A stretch of DNA of 64,000 nucleotides from Streptomyces nymphaeiformis (GCF_014203895.1 NZ_JACHJY010000008.1:310001-374000); one strand, 5' to 3'. Shown: positions 39,926-48,631, numbered from the stretch's first letter. Numbers and translations: made by a program. The notes: a model not told the origin generated them from the letters alone.

Positions 39926-40720
39926 GTGGCAGACGATTCGAGATCAACAGACAAGAACGCATTCGGGTCGTACGCGGCGATCGGTGACAGCTTCACCGAG
40001 GGCGTCGGAGACCCCGGGCCCGACGGGACGTACGTCGGCTGGGCGGACCGCTTCGCGGTGCTGCTCGCCGACCAGCTGCCGGAGCACGACGACTTCCGGT
40101 ACGCCAATCTCGCCGTACGGGGGCGCCTTCTCGACCAGATCGTGGCGGAACAGGTCCCGCGGGCGAAGGAACTCGCCCCCGACCTGGTGACCTTCTGCGC
40201 GGGCGGCAACGACATCATCCGCCCCGGGACGGACCCCGACGACGTGGCCGAGCGCTTCGAGCGCGCCGTCGCCGACCTGAGCTCCGCCGTCGGCACCGTC
40301 ATGGTGACCACCGGCTTCGACACCCGCGACGTGACCCTGCTCAAGCACCTGCGCGGCAAGATCGCCACGTACAACGGGCACGTCCGGGCCATCGCGGACC
40401 GCTACGGCTGCCCGGTCCTCGACCTGTGGTCGCTGAAGTCCGTCCAGGACCGGCGCGCCTGGGACGACGACCGGCTGCACCTCTCGCCCGAGGGACACAC
40501 CCGCGTCGCCCTGCGCGCCGCCCAGGTCCTCGGCATGCCCGTGCCCGCCGACCCGGACCAGGCCTGGCCGCCGGTCCCGCCGCGCGGCACCCTCGAGGTC
40601 CGCAAGGACGACATCCACTGGGCCAGGGAGTACCTGGTGCCGTGGATCGGGCGCCGGCTGCGCGGCGAGAGCTCCGGCGACCACGTCGAGGCGAAGCGCC
40701 CCGACCTCATGCCCCTGTAG
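39926..40720 (+). CDS. SGNH/GDSL-type hydrolase
   Basis: This 264-residue hydrolase has block I AIGDSFTEG (nucleophile Ser near residue 22), block III GGND (near 93) and block V DRLHLSPEGH carrying the catalytic Asp and His. No signal peptide is visible, so it is probably cytoplasmic, acting on an ester of unknown identity. The GTG start follows a GGAGGAAGG stretch about 13 bases away. Its 3' end overlaps the convergent STM4011-type gene by 14 bases. Confidence 0.88.
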   Translation: MADDSRSTDKNAFGSYAAIGDSFTEGVGDPGPDGTYVGWADRFAVLLADQLPEHDDFRYANLAVRGRLLDQIVAEQVPRAKELAPDLVTFCAGGNDIIRPGTDPDDVAERFERAVADLSSAVGTVMVTTGFDTRDVTLLKHLRGKIATYNGHVRAIADRYGCPVLDLWSLKSVQDRRAWDDDRLHLSPEGHTRVALRAAQVLGMPVPADPDQAWPPVPPRGTLEVRKDDIHWAREYLVPWIGRRLRGESSGDHVEAKRPDLMPL

Positions 40721-41567
40721 CCGGGGGTACGGCGGGGATCCGCTCCAGGACCCCGCCGGCGAACACGTCGTACAGCGGCAGCGTCTCCAGATGGACGTAG
40801 CCGATGTGGCAGTCGCAGACGGCGAGGGGGCAGGCGCGGGGACGCAGCGCGGCGCGGTACGAGCCGTCGTACAGGTTCCCGAGCTCGGCCTTGACGAAGT
40901 GGCAGCGCCGCACCGTCCCCTCGCCGTCCACCGAGACCACCGACTCTCCGGTGCGGCAGGGCAGCCCCGCCGACCGGTGCGGATGCCGGCTGTACGGGAA
41001 GAGCGGATCGAGCTCCGTCCAGCCCTCGGCCTCCGCGTCGGTGTACGTGTGCCCCTCCGCCGCGTTCACCCAGAGGTAGACGTGCGGCGGCAGCTCGGCC
41101 CGCAGCCGGACGGCGTGCTCCCGGTGCTCGGGCAGACCGACCACCCCGACGCTGTACCGGATCCCCCGACCGGCCAGATCGTGGGCTTTCGCGAGGAACC
41201 GCTCGTACGGAGTCTGCCCCGGGTGGTACGTGCACCAGAGGGCCACGACGTCGGGGTCCGCCTCCGCCAGCCACTCCGTGCGGCAGCTCAGATTGGTCTG
41301 GATCGCCACCCGCTCCACGTGCGGCAGCCGGGACAGCTCGACCAGCGCCCGCCGGTACCAGGAGCGGACGAGCCCCTCGCCCCACGGGGTGAACAGGATC
41401 CGCAGCCGGTCCCCGGTCTGCCCGGAGGCCCAGCCGGTGAACCGTTCGAGCGCCGCCCGGTCCGCGCGCAGCTGCTCCCGGCTGTCCCGGCGCTTGGCGA
41501 AGGGGCAGTACGGGCAGTCGAAGTCGCAGGAGGACAGCGGGCCCCGGTAGAGCAGGGTGAGATCCAC
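40707..41567 (-). CDS. STM4011-family radical SAM protein
   Basis: This 286-residue radical SAM protein has the CxxxCxxC cluster at C14, C18 and C21 (CDFDCPYC). Extra cysteines near the C-terminus (RCHFVKAE and CPLAVCDCHIGY) suggest a second Fe-S site. It is the last gene of a five-gene operon whose order matches the Salmonella STM4011-STM4015 group. The reaction is unknown; the auxiliary cluster is typical of radical SAM enzymes acting on peptides or on hydroxyl groups. Nine bases separate it from the STM4012-type gene. Start is GTG 41567. Confidence 0.88.
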   Translation of the reverse strand: MDLTLLYRGPLSSCDFDCPYCPFAKRRDSREQLRADRAALERFTGWASGQTGDRLRILFTPWGEGLVRSWYRRALVELSRLPHVERVAIQTNLSCRTEWLAEADPDVVALWCTYHPGQTPYERFLAKAHDLAGRGIRYSVGVVGLPEHREHAVRLRAELPPHVYLWVNAAEGHTYTDAEAEGWTELDPLFPYSRHPHRSAGLPCRTGESVVSVDGEGTVRRCHFVKAELGNLYDGSYRAALRPRACPLAVCDCHIGYVHLETLPLYDVFAGGVLERIPAVPPATGA

Positions 41568-41576
41568 GGCCGCCGC

Positions 41577-42908
41577 CTACTTCGCCTCGTACGCGGCCAT
41601 CGCGGCCCGCACGGCGGGGGAGAAGAGCTCGGGGCCGAGCCCGTCGGAGTGGGCGAGCCCCTCGGGCGACAGCCGCAGCAGCCCCGCCGGGGCGTCCGCG
41701 ATCCAGCCGTACTCCTCGAACCGGGCGAGCTCCGGGCCGAAGTCCGCGAACGGCGAGGACCCGAACCGCTCCTCGTACCCGGCGACCGGCATGCCCTCGG
41801 CCTGGAGCAGCGACTGGAGGAGATGACGGCGACGCGCCTCGTCCCCGTCCACCGCCCGGCCCACCTCGGCGCGGGAGAAGTCCTCGGTCTCCGTGTACGC
41901 GTCGATGATCGAGCGGATCTCCCGCATGTCGACGGCGTAGTCGAAGGAGTAGTGCAGGTCCGAGGTGTACGAGCGGGCACCGCAGCCCAGGCCGATCATG
42001 CCGTCCGTCTGGCAGGCGTAGTCGTCCGGGCCGGCAGGGCCCGCGTCCGCCCGGCGGAACATCCGCATCGACACCTGCTCGTAGCCGTGCGCGAGGAGAT
42101 GGTCCCGGCCGTACCGGTACAGCCGCAGCCGCTGCTCGTCCCACTCCCGGTCGGCGGCCGCCGGGTCCTGGATCCGGCCGAGACCGGTGAGCGGGCGCAC
42201 GTACAGCGGATAGAGGTACAGCTCCTCAGGCCGCCACGCGAGGGCCGCGTCGAGCGAGAACCGCCAGGACCGCTCCGTCTGCCCGTCGATGCCGTAGATC
42301 AGGTCGATGTTCAGCACGGGCACGCCCGCGTCCCGGATCCGGCCGAGCGCCGCCTCGACGTCCGCGCGGCGCTGCGGCCGGACCGCCGCCCGCGCCTCGG
42401 CCTCCACGAAACTCTGCACGCCGATGCTGAGGCGCGTCGCGCCCCGGTCCGCGAGGACCGCGAGCCGGTCGGCGGTCGCGGTCGCCGGCGAGGTCTCCAC
42501 GGAGAGCGGCACCGCCCGCAGGTCCGCACCCATCCGCTTCTCCGCGATGTCGCAGAGCCGCTCCAGCTCGGCGGCGGTGAGGAAGGTGGGCGTGCCCCCG
42601 CCGAACGCGGCCGTGGCGAACCGCACCGGCGACGCGTCCCCGAGGGCCTCGCGGACGGCGACGGCCTGACGGTCGAGGGCGTCGAGGTAGCGGGTGGTCA
42701 GCTCGTCCGGCGCGCCGATCCGGGTGAACAGGTTGCAGAAGCCGCAGCGGACCTCGCAGAACGGTATGTGCGCGTACAGCGAGAGCGCGTCCTTCGGCTC
42801 GTCCGCCCAGAGGGCGGCGAGCCCAGGGCGCTCCGGGAGCGCTCGGTAGGCCGTCTTGTGCGGGTAGGCGTAGACGTAGCTGCGGTACGGGCGGGGGGTG
42901 TCGCTCAT
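41577..42908 (-). CDS. STM4012-family radical SAM protein (HemN-like)
   Basis: This 443-residue protein has the HemN-type cluster CxxxCxxC at C51, C55 and C58 (CEVRCGFC), GGGTPTFL for SAM binding, and RLSIGVQSF, plus a HemN-like C-terminal domain (GLGCGARSYTSDLHYSFDY). It resembles coproporphyrinogen dehydrogenases in fold, but family members are named STM4012 and are not thought to make heme. Its ATG overlaps the stop of the hydrolase gene upstream (ATGA). It should form part of the same unknown modification pathway as the STM4011 protein. Confidence 0.9.
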   Translation of the reverse strand: MSDTPRPYRSYVYAYPHKTAYRALPERPGLAALWADEPKDALSLYAHIPFCEVRCGFCNLFTRIGAPDELTTRYLDALDRQAVAVREALGDASPVRFATAAFGGGTPTFLTAAELERLCDIAEKRMGADLRAVPLSVETSPATATADRLAVLADRGATRLSIGVQSFVEAEARAAVRPQRRADVEAALGRIRDAGVPVLNIDLIYGIDGQTERSWRFSLDAALAWRPEELYLYPLYVRPLTGLGRIQDPAAADREWDEQRLRLYRYGRDHLLAHGYEQVSMRMFRRADAGPAGPDDYACQTDGMIGLGCGARSYTSDLHYSFDYAVDMREIRSIIDAYTETEDFSRAEVGRAVDGDEARRRHLLQSLLQAEGMPVAGYEERFGSSPFADFGPELARFEEYGWIADAPAGLLRLSPEGLAHSDGLGPELFSPAVRAAMAAYEAK

Positions 42909-43756
42909 GCCGCCACCCCGCCCTCGGGCCCGGCCAGGACGAACTGCGCGTACGGCACGGTCCACACCACCTCGTGGCCGAGCCGGTGCCCGGTGAAACC
43001 GTCCTCCCCGTACGCCGTGCCGTGGTCGGAGCACACGATCGCGAAGCAGGGGCGGCGGCTGCTCATCGCGGCGAACAGCCGCCCGATGTGCCGGTCGACG
43101 TACTCCAGGGCGGCCGCGTGCGTCTCCCGGGAGTCGCCGGCCTCGCGGGTCGCGCCCGGCAGGTGGAACCAGTTGGGCTGGTGCAGCGCGGACACGTTGA
43201 CGAAGAGGAAGAGGCGCTCCTCGCGCGGCAGCCCGGCGACGACCTCTTCCGCGCGGGCCACCTGGGACTCGAAGGAGGTCGGGGAGGCGACGCCGAAGGA
43301 GGGCTCCCAGTGGCTCTCCCGGAACAGGCCGGGGAGCACGGAGCCGAGGGGCGGCTGTTTGTTGAAGAACCCCACCCCGCCGACGCACACCGTCCGGTAG
43401 CCCTCGCCCGCGAGCGCGGACACGAAGTCCGGGGTGTCGTGCACCCAGGTGCCGCCGGCCGTCGACTCGCTGCCCGCGAAACGGGCCGCGAACAGCCGGG
43501 GATGAGGTCCCTGGGCCGCGGGGGTCGGCAGGAAACCGGCGAAGATCGCCTGGTGGGAGGCGTACGTGAAGCTCCCGGGCGCGTGCCGCCGCTCCCAGGC
43601 GCCGCCGGGGAGATGACGGGCCAGGTTCGGTATGCGGCCCTCGGCCGCGAGCTCGGCCGCCACGTCGTACCGGAGGGTGTCGAGGGTGACCAGCAGCAGA
43701 TCGTGGCTGCCGACGATCGCGTTCATGTCGGGCTGGTTCACGTCGGGCTGGCTCAC
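42905..43756 (-). CDS. STM4013-family hydrolase (alkaline phosphatase/sulfatase fold)
   Basis: This 283-residue protein has the sulfatase/phosphatase superfamily pattern: VTLDTLRYD near the N-terminus, where Asp and Thr would be metal ligand and nucleophile, and CSDHGTAYGEDGF near residue 230 with the Asp-His metal ligands. There is no CxPxR sulfatase maturation site, so a phosphatase or phosphodiesterase is more likely. GTG 43756 overlaps the STM4014 stop; ATG 43726 is an alternative. No signal peptide, so it acts in the cytoplasm. Confidence 0.85.
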   Translation of the reverse strand: MSQPDVNQPDMNAIVGSHDLLLVTLDTLRYDVAAELAAEGRIPNLARHLPGGAWERRHAPGSFTYASHQAIFAGFLPTPAAQGPHPRLFAARFAGSESTAGGTWVHDTPDFVSALAGEGYRTVCVGGVGFFNKQPPLGSVLPGLFRESHWEPSFGVASPTSFESQVARAEEVVAGLPREERLFLFVNVSALHQPNWFHLPGATREAGDSRETHAAALEYVDRHIGRLFAAMSSRRPCFAIVCSDHGTAYGEDGFTGHRLGHEVVWTVPYAQFVLAGPEGGVAA

Positions 43757-44964
43757 GGGGTGCTCGTTCCTGTGGTGCTTGGTTCTGTGGTGCTGGTTGG
43801 TGTGGTGCTGGCTCGTGCGGCACTGGTTCCTGTGGTGCTTGTTCCCGTGGCGCCGGTTTCGTGGGGGTGCGGGAACTGCGCCGCGACCTGGGCCGCGTAC
43901 GTGTCGAGCCCCTCGGCACCACTGCCGGGCAGGCCCGTGAGACCGGGCAGCAGATCGCCGAAGGCGTTCACCTCGCCCACGGCGAAGCGGCGCCAGCCGC
44001 TCGCGGGCAGCAGGTCGACGCCCACGCACCGGGTGCCCGGGAAGGCGGCGGCGGCCCGCTCGCACACCGCGAGCGCGTCCGCCCACCGCCCGCCGGCCGC
44101 GGCGATCGCCGCCCTCGCCGCGTCGAGATCGCCCCGGGCGCCGCCCAGGTGCAGATTGGTCATGGGGGAGCGGCTGGTGCGGAGCACGGCGTGCGTGGCC
44201 CGCCCGTCGATCACCACCACCCGCAGATCGGCCGCCCGGCCGTCCTGCGTGGCCTTCGGCAGCCAGCGCTCGACGTGCAGGCCGTCGGGGGCGAGGGCGT
44301 CCACGATCGCGGCGACCTCGCGCTCGCTCGTATAGCGGCGTACGCGCAGGGAGTTGAAGAGCCGCCCGTCGGCCCCGCGCTCCACCGAGGTGGTGGCCTG
44401 GACCCGGCCCGCGCCGTTCGTCTCGAGGGCGAGCACCCCCGAGGCGGAGGAGCCGTGCGCGAGCTTCACGAACACCCGGCGCATGCCGGCCCCGGCCGTC
44501 AGCGCCCTGACGTCCGCCCAGCCGCGCACCGCCGGGGCCTCGGGACCCGAGGTCGGCGACTCGGGCACCGGGACTCCGGCCGCCCTCAGCCGCCCGTGGC
44601 TCAGCCTCTTGTCGAACAGGACCGCCAGCTCGGCGGGATCGTCGACGAGGACGGCACCCCCCTCCGCCACGGAGCGGGCGAGGTCGGCCACGGCGGCGGT
44701 GAACCGCCCGTACCAGCGGCCGGTGCCCTCGACCCGGGCCGGATCGTCGACCCCGCGCAGCAGCCGGTCGGCCTCCGGATCCTCACCGGGAGAGTCGAGC
44801 CGCACGGTCTCGCCCCCGGCGAACCGCGCCCGGCCCCCGAGCACGTCCGGCCAGGACACCGCCCGCGCCTCGGGCAGCCCGGCGAGCCGCAGCGCGTCCT
44901 GGAAGAACGCGACGCGGCGGCCCGCCGGATCGCCGACGACCACGAGGCGCGGGTCGGAGGTCAT
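43753..44964 (-). CDS. STM4014-family protein, ATP-grasp-like
   Basis: This 403-residue protein has an ATP-grasp pattern: a lysine-containing VFVKLAHGSSASGVLAL near residue 168, LRVVVIDGRATHAVLRTSR near 240, and VGVDLLPASGWRRFAVGEVNAFGD near 320 with metal-binding Glu-Val-Asn. ATP-grasp enzymes ligate carboxylates to amines or thiols, often in peptide modification. The last 35 residues are a Thr/Ser-rich tail made by seven copies of a 15-bp DNA repeat. It overlaps the STM4013-type and STM4015-type genes at both ends. Confidence 0.85.
   Translation of the reverse strand: MTSDPRLVVVGDPAGRRVAFFQDALRLAGLPEARAVSWPDVLGGRARFAGGETVRLDSPGEDPEADRLLRGVDDPARVEGTGRWYGRFTAAVADLARSVAEGGAVLVDDPAELAVLFDKRLSHGRLRAAGVPVPESPTSGPEAPAVRGWADVRALTAGAGMRRVFVKLAHGSSASGVLALETNGAGRVQATTSVERGADGRLFNSLRVRRYTSEREVAAIVDALAPDGLHVERWLPKATQDGRAADLRVVVIDGRATHAVLRTSRSPMTNLHLGGARGDLDAARAAIAAAGGRWADALAVCERAAAAFPGTRCVGVDLLPASGWRRFAVGEVNAFGDLLPGLTGLPGSGAEGLDTYAAQVAAQFPHPHETGATGTSTTGTSAARASTTPTSTTEPSTTGTSTP
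43760..43864. repeat. 15-bp tandem repeat (7 units)
   Basis: Seven consecutive 15-bp units (43760, 43775, 43790, 43805, 43820, 43835 and 43850) vary around GTGCTGGTTCCTGTG. On the minus strand they encode pentapeptides of the type GTSTT at the C-terminus of the STM4014 protein. The array sits directly before the STM4013 start codon and could change copy number in frame. Confidence 0.85.
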
Positions 44965-45920
44965 TCGGCGACCGCGACGTAGCGCCAGACGTCCCCGTCG
45001 CCGTCGTCCTCGCCCACCTGCGCGTCACTGAGGTCGACGGTCACGCCGTACGGGACGAGCGCGGCGCGGACCCGCTCGGACATCGCCTCCGACAGGTAGT
45101 GGTGGGAGAGGTCGAGGTGGGTGAGATGGGTCAGCGGCTGCCCGTCGAGGAGGGCCGCCGCGCCCTCGTCGGTCAGCACGCCCATGGACAGGTCGAGCCG
45201 CTCCAGGCGGGCGACGACGGGCGCGCCCGCGACGGCGGCGGCCACGGCGTCCTGGATCACGCTGTCGCACAGGCCCAGGCGGCGCAGGGCGGGGAACGCC
45301 GTGCCGGCGAGGAGCGGCGCCAGGTCCTCGGGGGTGCTGTCGCCGCCGTACTCGTCGGTGCCGAGCCACAGTTCCAGCTTCCGCAGGGCGGGCAGGTCGC
45401 TGCCCACGATCCCGCGCACCACCTCGGCGGGCAGGCCGCCGGTCTGCACGACCAGGGTCTCCAGACCGCCGTGCCGGACGGAGGGGAAGGCCAGCTGCGA
45501 ACCACCGCGCACCCCGAACTCCCGCAGGGCCGGGTAGGCGGAGAGCAGCGGCGTCACGTCGGACTGGATGATCCAGGAGATCTCGCAGTCCTCGCCGGTC
45601 ATGTCCCCGAGGAACACCGCCTCCAGGGCCGTGAGCCGGTTGTTGGCGCCGATCAGCGCGGTGACGATCTCGGCGGACGAGTTCTCGTACGCCTCGTCCC
45701 AGCCGCCGACGACCAGCGCGCGCACCCGGCCCGTGTCGACCGTCTTCAGGAAGCGCTCGAACCGCTGCCCCCACAGCTCGTCACCGGGATCGGAGTACGT
45801 CGGGGCGGAGATCCGCCAGGCGACCGAGTCCGTCGCCGGCAGCTCGACCTGCGCCTCCGCGTCCGGGAAGTCGAACACGGGCAGGCCGTGGAGTTCCTGC
45901 AGGTAGGTGCCAACGGTCAT
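44961..45920 (-). CDS. STM4015-family leucine-rich-repeat protein
   Basis: This 319-residue protein opens the five-gene operon. After a YLQELHGLPVFDF start typical of the family, residues about 100-290 show leucine-rich-repeat spacing (LTALEAVFLGDM, LPALRKLELWLG, FPALRRLGLCDS, LERLDLSMGVL, LTHLDLSHHYL). The repeats suggest a protein- or peptide-binding scaffold rather than an enzyme. ATG 45920 is used; its stop overlaps the STM4014 start. About 165 bases separate it from the divergent DNA-damage-type unit. Confidence 0.85.
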   Translation of the reverse strand: MTVGTYLQELHGLPVFDFPDAEAQVELPATDSVAWRISAPTYSDPGDELWGQRFERFLKTVDTGRVRALVVGGWDEAYENSSAEIVTALIGANNRLTALEAVFLGDMTGEDCEISWIIQSDVTPLLSAYPALREFGVRGGSQLAFPSVRHGGLETLVVQTGGLPAEVVRGIVGSDLPALRKLELWLGTDEYGGDSTPEDLAPLLAGTAFPALRRLGLCDSVIQDAVAAAVAGAPVVARLERLDLSMGVLTDEGAAALLDGQPLTHLTHLDLSHHYLSEAMSERVRAALVPYGVTVDLSDAQVGEDDGDGDVWRYVAVAE

Positions 45921-46018
45921 GGCGGTGCTCCAGACAACGGTCGGGACGGGTCGGCTGATGGAGAGAGTTCTACCAAGCGGCACCGACAACGCCCCTCGCC
46001 GGGGCGCCCCCGGACGGA

Positions 46019-46041
46019 TTGTCAGTGCCGGGCTCTAGCGT
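46019..46041 (+). promoter_or_regulatory. PafBC/RecA-independent DNA-damage promoter motif
   Basis: TTGTCAGTG (46019-46027), eight bases, then TAGCGT (46036-46041) matches the actinobacterial RecA-NDp consensus (TTGTCRGTG-N8-TANNNT) at every fixed position. It lies 45 bases upstream of the start at 46087, a fitting distance for a -10 hexamer and leader. In mycobacteria this promoter is driven by PafBC on DNA damage. Confidence 0.85.
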
Positions 46042-46086
46042 CGTTCTCGTGTTCGGCAGCACGTGCCGGACGGGGAGGGGAGAGCC

Positions 46087-46413
46087 ATGTACCGGCAGGG
46101 AGACGTGCTGATCGTGCCCGTCGCGGAGTCGGCCGTTCCGGAGCGGGCGAAGGAGGCGGCGGGGGAGCCGAGGGACGGCCGGGGCCGTCTAGTCCTCGCC
46201 CTCGGCGAGGTCACCGGACACGCCCACGCGATCCCCGGACCCGGCCGGCTCGTCCGGGAGCCGGGCCCCTTCGGCCCGCTCCTGCTCGAACTGCCCGAGG
46301 GCGGACGGGTGGTGCACGAGGAGCACGCGCCGATACCCCTCCCGAAGGGCTGGTACCGGGTGGTGAGGCAGCGGGAGTACGTGCCCGGCGCGTACCGGAT
46401 CGTCGCGGACTGA
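46087..46413 (+). CDS. small conserved hypothetical protein, DNA-damage-unit first gene
   Basis: This 108-residue protein begins MYRQGDVLIVPV and has a central GEVTGHAHAI motif and PKGWYRVVRQREYVPGAYRIV near the end, a beta-rich pattern with conserved His residues. Comparable proteins occur next to DUF6745 genes. ATG 46087 is favoured over ATG 46063 by the purine-rich site (GGGGAGGGGAG) and family-like start. It is the first gene behind the PafBC-type promoter. Function unknown. Confidence 0.78.
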   Translation: MYRQGDVLIVPVAESAVPERAKEAAGEPRDGRGRLVLALGEVTGHAHAIPGPGRLVREPGPFGPLLLELPEGGRVVHEEHAPIPLPKGWYRVVRQREYVPGAYRIVAD

Positions 46414-46438
46414 CGTCCGTCGGAGAGGAGCGAAGGGC

Positions 46439-47455
46439 ATGGGGGAGTACGAGATGGACCGCATCACCGCGGCGGAGAGGTGGCGGGCCGTCGGCGCCGC
46501 CACCGGGCCCGCCGACCGCGCCGCCGCCGAGGTCGGCGTCCGGCTCGCCTACCGCTTGGCGGGCCTCGCCGAGCCGGAGCGCGTCCTCTGGGCGGACTCG
46601 CCGCTCGCCGCCGTCACGCTCGTACGGGGCCTGGCGGACCGGGGCCGTTCGGTACGGGACGAGGTGCGCACCCGGCCGTGGGCCGAGGAGCGCCGCCGCC
46701 TCCACGACGTGCTCGGCCCGGCCGGCTGGGCCGACCACTGGCAGGCGACCGGCGCCCGGCTCTGGGACCTGACGCGGAACCTCGCGGACCGGATACGGGC
46801 CGGGGTCACGGAAGCGGCCGAAGCCGACGCGGCCGAGGTGCGGCTCCTGCTGCTCGACGCGGTGCTCGGCCAGCACGACGCCGCCTGGCTCGCCGCCTTC
46901 GACGGACACGGCGTGCGGCTCGCGGGCCTCGCCACCGTCGCCGAGCACGCCGGCTGGTGGTGGCCGTACGAGAACGCCGTCGTGATCTGCGAGCGGCCCC
47001 TGGAACTCCACCGGGACGAGGCAGGGCGCCTCGACCGGGGCGACGGCCCCGCGCTCGCCTACCGTGACGGGTTCGCCCTGCACGCCTGGCGGGGCATGAC
47101 GGTCTCCGCCGAGTTCCTCGCCGGCCTCACGGGCCTCACCCCCGAGCGGATACGCGACGAGGAGAACGCCGAACTGCGGCGCGTGATGCTGGAGTACTAC
47201 GGCTACGACCGCTACCTCGCCGCCTCCGGGGCCCGGCACGAGCACAGCGACGAGACGGGCGTCCTGTGGCGGATCGAGCTCGCCGACGACGAGGACGTCG
47301 TGATGGTCGAGGTCGTCAACTCCACGCCCGAACCGGACGGCACCCACCGCACGTACTGGCTGCGGGTGCCGCCCCGGACCCGGACCGCGCGGGAGGGCGT
47401 CGCCTGGACCTTCGGGCTCCGGCCCGAGGCGTACGAGCCCCTCGTCCAGACCTGA
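46439..47455 (+). CDS. DUF6745 family protein
   Basis: This 338-residue cytoplasmic protein has the DUF6745 C-terminal pattern: ALHAWRGMTVSAEFLAGL, ENAELRRVMLEYYGYDRYL and VVNSTPEPDGTHRTYWLRVPP, ending in a GVAWTFGL block. The N-terminal half is helical and rich in Trp and Ala. No catalytic motif is known to me. It lies 25 bases after the small gene and should be transcribed from the same DNA-damage promoter, with GAGAGGAG before the ATG. That context makes a role after DNA damage plausible. Confidence 0.82.
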   Translation: MGEYEMDRITAAERWRAVGAATGPADRAAAEVGVRLAYRLAGLAEPERVLWADSPLAAVTLVRGLADRGRSVRDEVRTRPWAEERRRLHDVLGPAGWADHWQATGARLWDLTRNLADRIRAGVTEAAEADAAEVRLLLLDAVLGQHDAAWLAAFDGHGVRLAGLATVAEHAGWWWPYENAVVICERPLELHRDEAGRLDRGDGPALAYRDGFALHAWRGMTVSAEFLAGLTGLTPERIRDEENAELRRVMLEYYGYDRYLAASGARHEHSDETGVLWRIELADDEDVVMVEVVNSTPEPDGTHRTYWLRVPPRTRTAREGVAWTFGLRPEAYEPLVQT

Positions 47456-47595
47456 GCCCGCGCCCGTGACCGGGCACGATTGGTGCGGAGAGGTGAAGGG
47501 AGCCGCCGGTCAGGAGTGGCGCGCGGGAGGCGGCGGCGCAGGGTGCTGGGATGTGCCCGCCGGAGCCCCGGCCCCCACCCCAGAGAGGACCGCCT

Positions 47596-48366
47596 GTGAC
47601 GATCCGCCGGCCCAGCGCCGCCCGCACCGCCCGTCTGCTCGCCGCCACCGCCGTACTCGGCGGCCTCCTCGCCGGCACCACGGCCCCCGCCCTGGCCGCC
47701 GCGCCCGGGCGGACCGCCCTCCGCGCCCCCGCCGGGGAGACCGCGCCGGCCACGGTCACCGTCACGGGCAACGGGCGCGCGTCCGCCGCGCCCGACCTGG
47801 CCATCCTGTCCGCCGGGGTCGAGGCCACCCGCCCGACGGCGAAGGAGGCGATGGCGGTGCAGTCCACCGCGGCCGAGGCGCTGCTCGACGTGCTGCACAA
47901 GCAGGGGATCACCGACCGGGACATCCGCACCGACAACCTCTCGCTCGCCCCCGTCTACACCCAGACCAAGGACGGGGACAGCAAGGTCACCGGCTACCAG
48001 GCGGGCCAGTCCTTCTCCGTGAAGGTCCGCGACCTGGACAGGACCGGCCAGGTCATCGGAGCCGTCAACGACGCCAGCGGGGAGGCGGGCCGGATCAACG
48101 GCGTCGTCTTCGACGTCGCCGACCCCTCGGCGCTGCGCGCGAAGGCCCGCGAGGCCGCGTACAAGGACGCGTACGACAAGGCCGCGCAGCACGCGCAGCT
48201 CAGCGGCCACCGGCTCGGCCGGCTCGTCTCGCTGAGCGAGGGCGAGTCCGTACGCCCCGGCCCCGGCGCGTCCCCCGCGGCCTCCACGGACGAACCGGGC
48301 GTCCCGCTGGCACCCGGCGAGATCGAGGAGCAGGTCACGGTCTCGGCGGTCTACGAGCTGATCTGA
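47596..48366 (+). CDS. secreted SIMPL (DUF541) domain protein
   Basis: This 256-residue exported protein starts at GTG 47596 with AGAGAGGA upstream; the in-frame ATG at 47551 would spoil the signal peptide. Residues 1-35 are a signal peptide ending in ALAAAP. TVTVTGNGRASAAPDLA and GYQAGQSFSVKVRDLDRTGQV are the SIMPL hallmarks, and EEQVTVSAVYELI is the standard C-terminus. SIMPL proteins act in the periplasm or cell surface and are linked to oxidative stress in some bacteria. Function here is unknown. Confidence 0.88.
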   Translation: MTIRRPSAARTARLLAATAVLGGLLAGTTAPALAAAPGRTALRAPAGETAPATVTVTGNGRASAAPDLAILSAGVEATRPTAKEAMAVQSTAAEALLDVLHKQGITDRDIRTDNLSLAPVYTQTKDGDSKVTGYQAGQSFSVKVRDLDRTGQVIGAVNDASGEAGRINGVVFDVADPSALRAKAREAAYKDAYDKAAQHAQLSGHRLGRLVSLSEGESVRPGPGASPAASTDEPGVPLAPGEIEEQVTVSAVYELI

Positions 48367-48473
48367 GGGGCGCCGGGCGCGGGCTCTGCGGTGCCGGACC
48401 CCGCCGGCGGCTCCGTTCTGCGATCGATTCGGTACCCACGGTAGTGCCCGGTGCTCACCGGCAGCCGTTCCTC

Positions 48474-48507
48474 CACCAGCCCGTGCGCCCAGGCGCACGG
48501 GCTGGTG
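48474..48507 (+). terminator. terminator hairpin
   Basis: A perfect 16-bp stem (48474-48489 with 48492-48507) with a 2-base loop lies 108 bases after the SIMPL stop. No T-tract follows. Confidence 0.65.
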
Positions 48508-48631
48508 CCGTCCGTCCCCGCCCGGTGGCGGCGGAGGTACCGGGCCCCGGCCGTCCAGGACGACCGACCGCCCGGACCGTTCCGGCGGGGGCCGCCCATA
48601 ATGGAACGACCCCCAGAGATCAGGAGGTCCT

